DNA from: an uncultured Collinsella sp.
GTDB lineage: Bacteria > Actinomycetota > Coriobacteriia > Coriobacteriales > Coriobacteriaceae
DNA length: 6,364 nucleotides
Assembly: GCA_902478875.1 (NCBI GenBank)
Contig: CABSMZ010000111.1
Coordinates: forward strand, 1 to 6,364
Direction of reading: 5' to 3'
Shown here piece after piece: positions 1-6,214 of the stretch. Under the pieces are notes generated by a model. It saw only the letters and a program-made list of their open reading frames with translations. It did no database searches and was not told the origin of the DNA. The position numbers were made by a program, and so were the translations under genes. Each line of letters opens with the position of its first letter. Within the stretch, counting starts at the first letter, position 1.

Positions 1-20
1 CAGATGTGTATAAGAGACAG
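1..20 (+). other. Nextera/Tn5 sequencing adapter remnant
   Basis: Bases 2-20 are exactly the 19-bp Tn5 mosaic end used in Nextera libraries (AGATGTGTATAAGAGACAG). The preceding C matches the read-1 adapter arm. This is library sequence, not genome. True genomic sequence begins at about base 21, and the contig's left end is where an insert ended. Confidence 0.97.
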
Positions 21-101
21 AACGGAGCCCGCCCTCCCCGATACCCAGACCATCAACAGGCACCAACCAAACATCCGTCAAACCTCTTGTCGGACATATT
101 T

Positions 102-130
102 GGTGCAAACTAACCTGACCCCATTGCACC
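102..130. repeat. Palindromic repeat with GGGGTCAGG core
   Basis: GGTGCAA (102-108) and TTGCACC (124-130) form a perfect 7-bp inverted repeat around a 15-base loop. Read on the minus strand, the loop contains GGGGTCAGG. I recall a GGGGTCAGGT-type motif in short multicopy palindromes that travel with IS200/REP-associated tyrosine transposases (RAYTs); that link is from memory and not shown by this window. No transposase gene is present, though the left flank is lost at the adapter. It could also be a simple operator or a chance hairpin. Confidence 0.45.
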
Positions 131-181
131 GCCCCATAACACCAACAATGGCAGCGCCGCAGGTGGAGCAAAAGTCAGCGA

Positions 182-279
182 AAGCCCGCCAGAGCGAGCA
201 AGGTGACGTGAAAGAGGAGGGCATAGGCCTTTTGGCCATGCCCGACGATTGAACGTCAGATTGCCGCTCTGGCGGGCTT
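182..279. repeat. Long imperfect palindrome (98 bp)
   Basis: The outer arms 182-196 and 265-279 are perfectly complementary over 15 bp (AAGCCCGCCAGAGCG and its complement). After a one-base bulge at A197 pairing resumes as GCAA/TTGC (198-201 with 261-264), then a 2x2 mismatch, then TGACGT/ACGTCA (204-209 with 253-258). A 9x9 internal loop leads to an apical hairpin, GGGCAT and GGCC (219-224, 226-229) pairing with 234-243 around a TTTT loop. The pentamer CAGCG lies just outside both ends (176-180 and 281-285), resembling a short target duplication. It could be a MITE-like element, a structured RNA, or part of the 3' flank of arcD. I see no coding potential. Confidence 0.6.
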
Positions 280-292
280 GCAGCGTCGAGTG

Positions 293-320
293 GTTCCGGC
301 GTTTGGTAAAACGCCGGAAC
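293..320. repeat. Perfect 12-bp hairpin downstream of arcD
   Basis: GTTCCGGCGTTT (293-304) and AAACGCCGGAAC (309-320) form a perfect 12-bp stem closed by a four-base loop. Neither strand has a following T-run, so it is not a classic intrinsic terminator. It lies between the long palindrome and the hairpin nearest arcD and could protect or end the arcD transcript. Confidence 0.6.
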
Positions 321-328
321 ACAAGAGC

Positions 329-359
329 GCCCCCTCCCGCGCACGGAACGGAAGGGGGC
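329..359 (-). terminator. Candidate arcD terminator
   Basis: Reading the minus strand out of arcD, GCCCCCT (359-353) pairs with AGGGGGC (335-329) around a 17-base loop. The following bases, GCTCTTGTG, are only mildly T-rich. It is the first strong hairpin after the arcD stop, about 100 bases downstream, so it is the best candidate for the transcript end. The weak U-tract keeps confidence moderate. Confidence 0.45.
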
Positions 360-461
360 TAAAGGTAGGAGTCTACCGGTGGGTTTACCCCGCCGGACAG
401 ACGATGACCAGGTGATCCTCTACAGGATCGTCAAGGTTTCCGTGGGGTACCCGTTGGGTAC

Positions 462-1940
462 TTAGATCAACACGCAGGCGACGGTCAGGATGATGGCGCA
501 GACGACGGAGAGCGCGACGATGAGCTTAAGGGCAAACTTGAGCCAGGTCGTCCACTCGATCTTGGCCAGGGCGAGACCGCCCATGATGGCGCCGGAGGTC
601 GGGGTGAATAGGTTCACGACACCGATGGCGGCGGAGAAGATCATGACCATGACCTCAGGCGAGAAGCCGAGCTTAACAGCCAGCGGTCCCATGATGGGCA
701 TGGAGACGGTGGCCATACCGGAGGTCGAGGGGATCAGGAAGGACAGGCCGAAGTAGACCAGGAAGCTCATGGGAGCGAAGATCACGCCGGACAGGCCAGC
801 CAGGGCATTGGCGGCAGCGTCGAGGACGAAGACATCGAGGCCGGTGTTAGCCATGAGGACGGAGATACCACGGGCGAGGGCGATGACGAGAACAACGGAC
901 ATCATGTCGGCAGCGCCGGTGATGAAGGTGTTAACGATCTGCTTCTCGGACAGGCCACCGATGATACCGATCAGGACGGCCATGAGGAAGAACCAGGTGG
1001 AAGCCTCGTCGAAGTACCACTGGCCAATGGGCAGGCCGGTGATCAGGGCAGACCAGCCCTGGACGACGGCGTTACCGTCGGCGTCGTAGACAGCGCCAGC
1101 GTCGAAGAAGTTGGCGACGCCCTCGTTGAGGTCGGCCAGCGGAATGAAGCCGACGATCATGACGACGAAGGTGAAGGCGAAGGCGATCAGAACACCCTTC
1201 TGACGACCGGTGAGCTTGACCTCCTTGTGGACCTCGGAAGCAGCCTTGCCGTGAGCCTCTTCGGCGTCCTTGAGCTCCTGCATCGACAGGATGGTGGAAC
1301 CCTTGTCAGCCTTGACCTTCTTGGCATAGTTCATCACGAAGAAGATGGACATAGCGGTAGTGACAATCCACAGGACGGCACCGAGGCCGATGATGATGGA
1401 CTGGTTGACCTCAATGCCAACGCCGGTCAGAGCGTCGACGGCAGCGCCGACGGCGAACGGGTTAACCGTGGAGCCCAGGCAGCCGCAGCCAGCGCCGAGC
1501 AGGACGGTAGCGGCACCGACCATGGGGTCGAAGCCAGCAGCCATCATGGTAGCGGCGAGCAGGGCGTAGAAGGGAACGGTCTCCTCGCACATACCATAGG
1601 TGGTACCACCGAGGGAGAAGATGAGCATCAGCACGGGAATGAGCATAATCTCGTTGCCCTTAAGCTTCTGCACCAGAACGGCGATGCCGTTGTCCAGGGC
1701 GCCGGTCTCGGTCATCATACCGAGGAAGCCGCCCAGGATCATAACGAAGAGGCAGACGGGCAGAGCGTCAGCGAAGCCCTTAATCGGGGCGGTGCAGAAA
1801 TCGCTCAGACGGGCGGCAGTAACCGCGCCGCCGGACGTGCCGGAGACGATAACGGTAATCACTGCGACAATTGCCAGCAGAGCAAGAAGAATGGTGAACG
1901 ATGAAGGCATACCGCGCTTTTTCTTAGCGGTCTCAGTCAT
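462..1940 (-). CDS. arcD: Arginine/ornithine exchanger, YfcC/DcuC family
   Basis: A 492-residue integral membrane protein of the YfcC branch of the DcuC superfamily. Within arc loci this family supplies an ArcD-type antiporter that takes in arginine and releases ornithine; that substrate is inferred from context. After a short basic N-terminus (TETAKKKRG) come roughly 11-13 hydrophobic segments in two halves. A charged cytoplasmic-type linker separates them at about residues 206-248. Family-like motifs are GGTTYGMCEETVPF (111-124), GSTVNPF (156-162), IPSTSGMATVSMP (403-415) and FTPTSGAIMGG (445-455). I chose ATG at 1940 because AAGGGGGG lies 9 bases upstream; ATGs at 1949 and 1967 fall within or before that site. 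The gene follows arcB by about 150 bases, separated by a terminator and a stem-loop, so it may be read by read-through or have its own control. A different amino-acid or dicarboxylate substrate cannot be excluded. Confidence 0.87.
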   Translation of the reverse strand: MTETAKKKRGMPSSFTILLALLAIVAVITVIVSGTSGGAVTAARLSDFCTAPIKGFADALPVCLFVMILGGFLGMMTETGALDNGIAVLVQKLKGNEIMLIPVLMLIFSLGGTTYGMCEETVPFYALLAATMMAAGFDPMVGAATVLLGAGCGCLGSTVNPFAVGAAVDALTGVGIEVNQSIIIGLGAVLWIVTTAMSIFFVMNYAKKVKADKGSTILSMQELKDAEEAHGKAASEVHKEVKLTGRQKGVLIAFAFTFVVMIVGFIPLADLNEGVANFFDAGAVYDADGNAVVQGWSALITGLPIGQWYFDEASTWFFLMAVLIGIIGGLSEKQIVNTFITGAADMMSVVLVIALARGISVLMANTGLDVFVLDAAANALAGLSGVIFAPMSFLVYFGLSFLIPSTSGMATVSMPIMGPLAVKLGFSPEVMVMIFSAAIGVVNLFTPTSGAIMGGLALAKIEWTTWLKFALKLIVALSVVCAIILTVACVLI

Positions 1941-1973
1941 AGTTCTCATCCCCCCTTCATAAATCATTTACTG

Positions 1974-2024
1974 ATCTCGCCAGAAGCGGCTCTTCCGTGC
2001 CGTGCCTGCCGCTTGATGCGAGAT
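1974..2024 (-). promoter_or_regulatory. Two-stem structured leader before arcD
   Basis: Arms 1974-1980 and 2018-2024 (ATCTCGC/GCGAGAT) form a perfect 7-bp stem. A symmetric 3x3 internal loop follows, then a second perfect 7-bp stem, AAGCGGC (1984-1990) with GCCGCTT (2008-2014), closed by a 17-base loop. It sits between the arcB terminator and the arcD ribosome-binding site. No T-run follows on either strand. It could be a leader RNA, a protein-binding site or an mRNA-processing element. It matches no riboswitch class I recognise. Confidence 0.5.
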
Positions 2025-2041
2025 TATTACCAGATAAAACT

Positions 2042-2071
2042 GCTCGGGGTGTGCAGCAATACACCCCGAGC
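2042..2071 (-). terminator. Intrinsic terminator after arcB
   Basis: On the minus strand GCTCGGGGTGT (2071-2061) pairs perfectly over 11 bp with ACACCCCGAGC (2052-2042) around an 8-base loop. AGTTTTATC, a short T-run, follows. It begins 16 bases past the arcB stop, which is the classic position and form. It would end or attenuate arcA-arcB transcription before arcD and so lower arcD expression relative to the enzymes. Confidence 0.82.
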
Positions 2072-2087
2072 GAGATGCTAGATGCTC

Positions 2088-3083
2088 TTACTTGAGCGTG
2101 GCGTACATGACAGCCTTGATGGTGTGCATGCGGTTCTCGGCCTCGTCGAAGACCTTGGAAGCGGGGCTCTCGAAGACCTCGTCGGTGACCTCCTGCTCGG
2201 TGATGCCGAACTGCTCGCACTTCTCGGCGCCAATGGTGGTGTTGGTGTCGTGGAAGCTGGGCAGGCAGTGCAGGAAGATGGCACCCGGGTTGGCCATAGC
2301 CATGACCTCGGAGGTGACACGATACGGGGTGAGCTGAGCGATGCGCTCGGCCCAGACCTCGTCGGGCTCGCCCATGGAGACCCACACGTCGGTGTAGATA
2401 ACGTCGGCACCGGTGACGCCGTCCTTGACGTCGGTGGTCAGCTTGATGGTGCAACCGTTGGCCTCGGCGATGGGCTTGCAGGCCTCGATGACGTCGTCGG
2501 CGGGCATGCACTCCTCGGGGCCGCAGGCCACGAAGTTCATGCCGAGCTTGGAGCAGACGACCATGAGGGAGCGAGCGACGTTGTTCTTGCAGTCGCCCAT
2601 GAAGACGAGGGTCTTGCCCTTGATGTCGTAGTTGAAGTTCTCCTGGACGGTCAGGATATCGGCGAGCATCTGGGTGGGATGCCACTCAGTGGTCAGGCCG
2701 TTCCACACGGGCACGCCGGACTTAGCAGCGAGCTCCTCGACGTCGTCCTGGGCAAAGCCACGGAACTCGATGCCGTCATACATGCGGCCGAGAACGCGGG
2801 CGGTGTCCTCGATGGACTCCTTCTTGCCCATCTGCGACGAACCGGGATCGAGATAGGTCACGCCCATGCCCAGGTCCATGCCGCCGACCTCGAAGGCGCA
2901 GCGGGTACGAGTGGAGGTCTTCTGGAAGAGCAGAACGATGTTCTTGCCCTCGAGATAGCGATGCGGAACGCCAGCGCGCTTCATATCCTTGAAGTTCTTG
3001 GAGAGCTTGAGCAGGTACTCGATCTCCTCGGTGGTGAGGTCGAGAAGCTTGAGGAAGCTACGGCCGGAGAGGTTAACACCCAT
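2088..3083 (-). CDS. arcB: Ornithine carbamoyltransferase, catabolic
   Basis: A cytoplasmic enzyme of 331 residues, the usual length for ornithine carbamoyltransferases. In the ADI pathway it splits citrulline with phosphate into ornithine and carbamoyl phosphate. The N-terminal carbamoyl-phosphate domain has STRTR (57-61) within FQKTSTRTRCAFEV, and HPTQ (135-138). The C-terminal ornithine domain has DVWVSMGE (232-239), the SMG loop of OTCs, and HCLPSFHD (272-279), the catalytic-cysteine motif, with Ser where Ala is common. All key residues are present. ATG at 3083 is supported by GAAAGGA about 8 bases upstream. It follows arcA by about 105 bases in the same direction, which implies co-transcription, and a terminator ends it. 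The catabolic role is inferred from the arc context, since sequence alone does not separate it firmly from the biosynthetic argF type. Confidence 0.96.
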   Translation of the reverse strand: MGVNLSGRSFLKLLDLTTEEIEYLLKLSKNFKDMKRAGVPHRYLEGKNIVLLFQKTSTRTRCAFEVGGMDLGMGVTYLDPGSSQMGKKESIEDTARVLGRMYDGIEFRGFAQDDVEELAAKSGVPVWNGLTTEWHPTQMLADILTVQENFNYDIKGKTLVFMGDCKNNVARSLMVVCSKLGMNFVACGPEECMPADDVIEACKPIAEANGCTIKLTTDVKDGVTGADVIYTDVWVSMGEPDEVWAERIAQLTPYRVTSEVMAMANPGAIFLHCLPSFHDTNTTIGAEKCEQFGITEQEVTDEVFESPASKVFDEAENRMHTIKAVMYATLK

Positions 3084-3128
3084 GGTTCGATTCCTTTCGA
3101 AGAAATGAATTACGTAAGTATCAGTGTT

Positions 3129-3176
3129 GCCCGTTTAACGGGCGAAGCCGGTGCGGTTGTAGGGGGACCGCACCGG
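3129..3176 (-). promoter_or_regulatory. Paired hairpins in the arcA-arcB spacer
   Basis: CCGGTGCGGT (3148-3157) and ACCGCACCGG (3167-3176) form a perfect 10-bp stem starting 12 bases past the arcA stop. Just beyond it GCCCGTTTAACGGGC (3129-3143) is a second small inverted repeat. No T-run follows on the minus strand. The pair looks more like an mRNA-stabilising or processing element, or a leaky terminator, than a full stop, so arcA and arcB could still share a transcript at different levels. Confidence 0.5.
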
Positions 3177-3188
3177 AAACGGAAAGAC

Positions 3189-4430
3189 TTAGAGGTCCTC
3201 GCGCCAGAAGGGCATGCTCATGCAGCGCGGGCCGCCGCGGCCGCGGGAGAGCTCGGCGGAGGGCACGACGAGAAGGTCCAGGCCCTCCTTGTACAGCACG
3301 TCGTTGGTGACGGTGTTGCGGGCGTAGACGCAGATCTTGCCGGGCTCGACGCACAGGGTGTTGGAGCCGTCGTTCCACTGCTCGCGGGAGGCCGCGATCG
3401 GGTCGCCGCCGCCGCAGGGGATCAGCTTGACCTGGTCGACGCCGGTGGCGTCCTCCAGGACGTGCTCGAGGGTGTCCTCGATCAGGCGGATGTTCACGTC
3501 GCCCGGGTTCTTGCCGGCGGTCAGCTCGTAGACGCGCAGGGTGCCCATGATGGCGGGGTGGATCGTGAACTTATCGACGTCGATCTGGGTGAAGACCGTG
3601 TCGAGGTGCATGAAGGCGCGCGAGACCGGGATGTCGAAGGCCAGGATGCGCTCGACCTTGGAGTCGGAGTTCCAGAAGATGTTCTGGGCCATGACGTCGA
3701 TCGCGGCGGCCTGGGTGCGCTGGGAGATGCCGACGGCGAGGGTCTTCTCGTTGATGTTCAGCACGTCGCCGCCCTCGGTGTGGAACTGGCAGTCGCGGCG
3801 GAAGTACAGCGAGACGTCCTTGTAGTCGGGGTGGTACTTGAAGACGTACTTGCCGTACAGGGTCTCGCGGTTGCGGGTGACCGAGTACATGCGGTTGAGG
3901 TTGACGCCCTCGCCGACGACCGCGAACGGGTCGCGGGTGAAGTAGAGGTTGGGCATCGGGTCGATGATCAGGTCGGACTCGGACTCGGAGTTGACCAGGG
4001 AGTCGAGGGTCGTGGAGGCCGTGAGGGGCATGTCGATCTCGGACTTGGTCATGCCGGCCATGGTCTTCTTGACGAACTCGAGGTTGTCCTCGATGGAGTC
4101 CAGCTTCTCGCGGACGATCTGCGGCATGTGCTGGCCGCGGATGCCGGCCTCGGCGATGTACTGGTCGGTGAACTCGGCGCGGGCGCCGGGGACCTGGTCG
4201 AACACCTCGGCGACGAGGTTCTCGAGATAGAGGACCTCCACGCCCTGGTCCCTCAGGATCTGGGCGAAGGTGTCGTGCTCCTGCTGCGCGACCTCCAGGA
4301 ACGGGACGTCGTCGAACAGGAGTCGCTCGAGCTCGTCGGGCGGCAGGTTGAGGAGCTCGTCGCCGGGACGGTGCAGGCAGACCTTCCTGAGCTTGCCGAT
4401 CTCGGAAGGCACGTGCAGACCTTTCGTCAT
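3189..4430 (-). CDS. arcA: Arginine deiminase
   Basis: A cytoplasmic enzyme that hydrolyses arginine to citrulline and ammonia, the first step of the ADI pathway. Its 413 residues match the usual 405-420 of the family. The guanidino-modifying (pentein) fold is marked by LHRPGDEL (19-26), FDDVPF (39-44), NLYFTRDPF (161-169), HTEGGDVL (217-224), FMHLDTVF (273-280) with catalytic His275 and Asp277, and SRGRGGPRCMSMP (395-407) with catalytic Cys403. All expected active-site residues are present. ATG at 4430 has AGGAGG only 2 bases upstream, too close for normal use, and GAAAGG 9 bases upstream, which is the better spaced site. The gene heads an apparent arcA-arcB(-arcD) unit behind a 0.5-kb AT-rich regulatory gap. 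The last 55 bases recur exactly at the right edge of the window, evidence for a second arcA copy. Confidence 0.97.
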   Translation of the reverse strand: MTKGLHVPSEIGKLRKVCLHRPGDELLNLPPDELERLLFDDVPFLEVAQQEHDTFAQILRDQGVEVLYLENLVAEVFDQVPGARAEFTDQYIAEAGIRGQHMPQIVREKLDSIEDNLEFVKKTMAGMTKSEIDMPLTASTTLDSLVNSESESDLIIDPMPNLYFTRDPFAVVGEGVNLNRMYSVTRNRETLYGKYVFKYHPDYKDVSLYFRRDCQFHTEGGDVLNINEKTLAVGISQRTQAAAIDVMAQNIFWNSDSKVERILAFDIPVSRAFMHLDTVFTQIDVDKFTIHPAIMGTLRVYELTAGKNPGDVNIRLIEDTLEHVLEDATGVDQVKLIPCGGGDPIAASREQWNDGSNTLCVEPGKICVYARNTVTNDVLYKEGLDLLVVPSAELSRGRGGPRCMSMPFWREDL

Positions 4431-4450
4431 GGCCTCCTACCTTTCTTTCG

Positions 4451-4466
4451 GGCCCTTGTCAGGGCC
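4451..4466 (-). promoter_or_regulatory. Short hairpin in arcA 5' leader
   Basis: GGCCCT (4451-4456) and AGGGCC (4461-4466) form a perfect 6-bp GC-rich stem with a 4-base loop. It lies just upstream of the arcA ribosome-binding region, leaving the Shine-Dalgarno bases free. It may stabilise the mRNA 5' end or modulate translation. It is short, so chance is possible. Confidence 0.35.
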
Positions 4467-4512
4467 GATTCGTTAGCGCCCCTCCGTGTGAGGCGTTATT
4501 GCTGACGACATA

Positions 4513-4541
4513 TTTATATCCAAAATCAGCTCATACTTCCA
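4513..4541 (-). promoter_or_regulatory. Weak arcA promoter candidate
   Basis: On the minus strand TATAAA (4518-4513) matches five of six bases of the -10 consensus. Seventeen bases upstream, TGGAAG (4541-4536) matches only three of six of the -35 consensus. Transcription would start near 4506 and give a leader of about 75 bases that includes the short hairpin. A poor -35 would fit an activator-dependent promoter, but other AT-rich stretches in the gap could serve as well. Confidence 0.25.
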
Positions 4542-4752
4542 CCTTGCCTCCGAACGGTTTTTTATAGGGGGTGAACGGCATACACATATACTTCACGCAT
4601 GGCACACTTCATCTTAATAAAGCGTATTTACGTGCTTAAACGCGTTTTAATCCTAAAATCAAATGGAACTAAACTTTGTTAAACCATCCTCAAATTGCAT
4701 ATTTCCAATAAAGCTATGAATAGAATTAGCGGTTCACACCGCGTCTCAACCA

Positions 4753-4770
4753 TTTTCATTTTTATTCAGA
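4753..4770 (-). promoter_or_regulatory. Possible ArgR/AhrC operator (ARG box)
   Basis: The minus strand reads TCTGAATAAAAATGAAAA. Compared with the Bacillus-type ARG box as I recall it (CATGAATAAAAATKCAAK), it matches at about 14 of 18 positions, including the whole TGAATAAAAAT core. A second TGAAT lies about 20 bases away on the same strand (4790-4786), as expected for paired boxes. It is roughly 320 bases upstream of the arcA start, which is distant for direct control. In an AT-rich region a chance match is possible. Confidence 0.35.
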
Positions 4771-4806
4771 AAAAAGTTTGTCCTATTCATTTCTGATAAA
4801 TAAATT

Positions 4807-4837
4807 ACCGTTTACCAGACGCTTGATACCGTTCACC
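4807..4837. repeat. Helically phased direct repeats ACCGTTYACC
   Basis: ACCGTTTACC (4807-4816) and ACCGTTCACC (4828-4837) differ by one base, and their starts are exactly 21 bases apart, two turns of the helix, so both lie on one face of the DNA. A related element, TGCCGTTCACCCC, occurs inverted at 4568-4580. The arrangement resembles a tandem activator or repressor site. No known regulator consensus was recognised. Confidence 0.4.
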
Positions 4838-4915
4838 GGAAACTCAGTATAAGGCCCAGCGGATACCGCCTCGCTTTACGGCCCCATTTGTAACAACTTG
4901 ACTTCTCGGTATAGA

Positions 4916-4954
4916 AAAACGGACCCGCTTCCCCTAGGGAAACGGGTCCGTTTT
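4916..4954 (-). terminator. Intrinsic terminator of arcT
   Basis: Arms 4916-4933 and 4937-4954 pair over 18 positions (AAAACGGACCCG and its complement at the base). The only non-Watson-Crick position is a T-G wobble when read on the minus strand; on the plus strand it becomes a C-A mismatch. That favours minus-strand function. The minus-strand stem ends in a run of five T, then CTATA. It begins 50 bases past the arcT stop codon. The A-tract and T-tract may let it also work on the plus strand. Confidence 0.9.
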
Positions 4955-5003
4955 CGATTATCTTCGGCTAATTTGGATAAGGCCCCCGAAGACCATCGGA
5001 ATC

Positions 5004-6159
5004 CTAGCGATCGAACTCCGCCAGTGCCTCGCCCAAAAGCCTCAGGCCCTCGCGCAGAACGTCCTCGCTCGCGCAGTAGCCCAGGCGTGCGCCGCAGGGA
5101 AGCTCAAAACGGCTACCGGGGACCAGCAGCACTCCCCTCTCGGACAGCAGGCGCCTGCAGAACTCCTCGTCATCCTCGGGAATATCCAGCTGGATAAACG
5201 AGGTGGACACGCCCTGCGGGGCCGTCCAGGAAACGCGATGCTGCGTATCGATCCAAGCCTGCGCGATATCGCGGTTGCCAAACACGATCTTGCGATTGCG
5301 CTCGAGAATCTTATCCTTGTGCTCAAGCACATAGGTCGCCAGAGCATCGTTGAACACGCCGCCAGGTCGCCAGAGCATCGTTGAACACGCCGCCGCAGAT
5401 CATGGTGTAATCGCGATAGGTACGGATGCGGTTGGACACCTCTTTGTCGGCCAGGACCCAGCCCACGCGGGCCGCAGGTGTCGAATAGGTCTTCGACAAC
5501 GAGTTGGTGACAATGGCCCTCTCGTACACGTCAGCCATCGACATAAAGGCCTCGGTGTTCTCAAGCGGCAGATACACCTCGTCGCACAGCACGTAGGCGC
5601 CCACCGAACGGGCGATCTCGGCAATCTGGCCGAGCATATCGGCATCGAGCGCCGTACCGATGGGGTTCGATGCGTTGTTGATGCAGATGAGCTTGGTGGT
5701 GGGGCGAACCAGATGCTTGAGTTTCTCGATATCGGGCTTCCAGCCGAGTTCCTCGCGAAGCTCCCAATACTCGACCTCGGCGCCCAGCGTGCGCGGAATC
5801 TCGTAGAGCGGCGCGTAGGTGGGCCACTCGGCGATAACATGGTCGCCGGGCTCGACCACAGCCATGATGGCGTTGAGGTTAGCGCCCGTGCAGCCATTGG
5901 TCTGCAGAATGTGATCGGGATTGACCTCCCGACGATACAGCTTGGCAACCTCGGCCTTAAACTCCGGCGAGCCCTCGATCCAGCCGTAGTTCATCTTCTC
6001 GCGATCCAGGCGCTCGTAGAACGTGGCGCCGTCCTGTTCATCAAGCGCGCGCAGCTCGCCCATGGTGAGCGACGAGATCGTCGACTGGGCGATGTCCCAC
6101 GTGGCGCTCTTCTCCCAAACGTTGAGCCATTCCTCAACGCCAATCGTCTTGATGTCCAT
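5004..6159 (-). pseudogene. arcT: ArcT-like PLP aminotransferase, frameshifted
   Basis: A fold-type I PLP-dependent aminotransferase of the kind found as arcT in arc clusters of lactic acid bacteria; its substrate is unknown. ATG at 6159 has TAAGGAG 7 bases upstream, better than the TTG at 6213. The first 265 residues hold GCTGANL (89-95), WPTY (112-115), NNASNPIG (161-168), CDEVY (192-196) and SLSK with the PLP lysine Lys223, followed by Arg231 at the phosphate-binding position. At codon 265 a perfect 31-bp tandem duplication shifts the frame, adding 13 foreign residues and a stop at 5323-5325, for about 278 residues. The remainder lies in another frame (YVLEHKDK to EALAEFDR, stop 5004-5006) and carries the substrate-carboxylate arginine in PGSRFELP. 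Removing one 31-bp unit restores a 374-residue protein, a normal family length. No other damage is visible, so the lesion is very recent or an assembly error. Confidence 0.85.
5333..5394. repeat. 31-bp perfect tandem duplication within arcT
   Basis: The 31-bp unit beginning AGGTCGCCAGAGCATCG occurs twice head to tail, at 5333-5363 and 5364-5394, with no mismatch. Thirty-one is not a multiple of three, so the second copy shifts the arcT frame. The unit has no internal repeat that would promote slippage. Identity of the copies means either a very recent duplication or an assembly artefact. Confidence 0.95.
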
Positions 6160-6214
6160 GGCCAAGCTCCTTACAAAAGCAGTCATCCAATCGTGTTGAC
6201 GTTCCTCATACAAG

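Larger units (their letters stand above)
4431..4915 (-). promoter_or_regulatory. AT-rich intergenic control region of arcA
   Basis: This 485-base gap has no credible gene and is far more AT-rich than the coding regions. It separates the arcT terminator from the arcA start and should hold the arc promoter and operators. Minor inverted repeats include GCGGTtcacACCGC (4729-4742) and GTGAA/TTCAC arms (4571-4575 and 4592-4596). The hexamer GTTCAC occurs at 4732-4737 and 4832-4837, and as GTGAAC at 4571-4576. Sites that can be named separately are listed on their own. The long gap suggests several regulatory inputs, which for ADI loci commonly include arginine, anaerobiosis and carbon source. Confidence 0.7.

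Noticed and set aside
4..252. A plus-strand open frame at the left end
   Set aside because: It begins inside the sequencing adapter and runs through palindromic sequence, so the first residues are artefactual.
385..460. Short minus-strand frame after arcD ending HLVIVCPAG
   Set aside because: It reads plausibly but has no ATG, GTG or TTG start in frame and no ribosome-binding site; it overlaps a small GATCCT/AGGATC inverted repeat.
1227..1904. A plus-strand open frame within arcD
   Set aside because: Its composition (H/G/D/E/Q-rich) is what the complement of hydrophobic membrane codons produces, and no ribosome-binding site supports it.
2082..4505. An 807-codon plus-strand open frame across arcB and arcA
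   Set aside because: It is antisense to two clearly recognised enzymes, rich in repetitive V/L/G/D/E typical of reverse-frame GC-rich codons, and resembles no protein family.
4562..4612. A 16-codon minus-strand leader peptide upstream of arcA
   Set aside because: It has no good ribosome-binding site, only one arginine codon and no coupled terminator hairpin, so attenuation is not supported.
5333..5394. CRISPR-like repeat
   Set aside because: Two adjacent copies with no spacer between them, inside a coding region, are a tandem duplication and not an array.
6160..6213. TTG start giving 18 extra residues on arcT
   Set aside because: No ribosome-binding site precedes it, while ATG at 6159 has TAAGGAG at ideal spacing.
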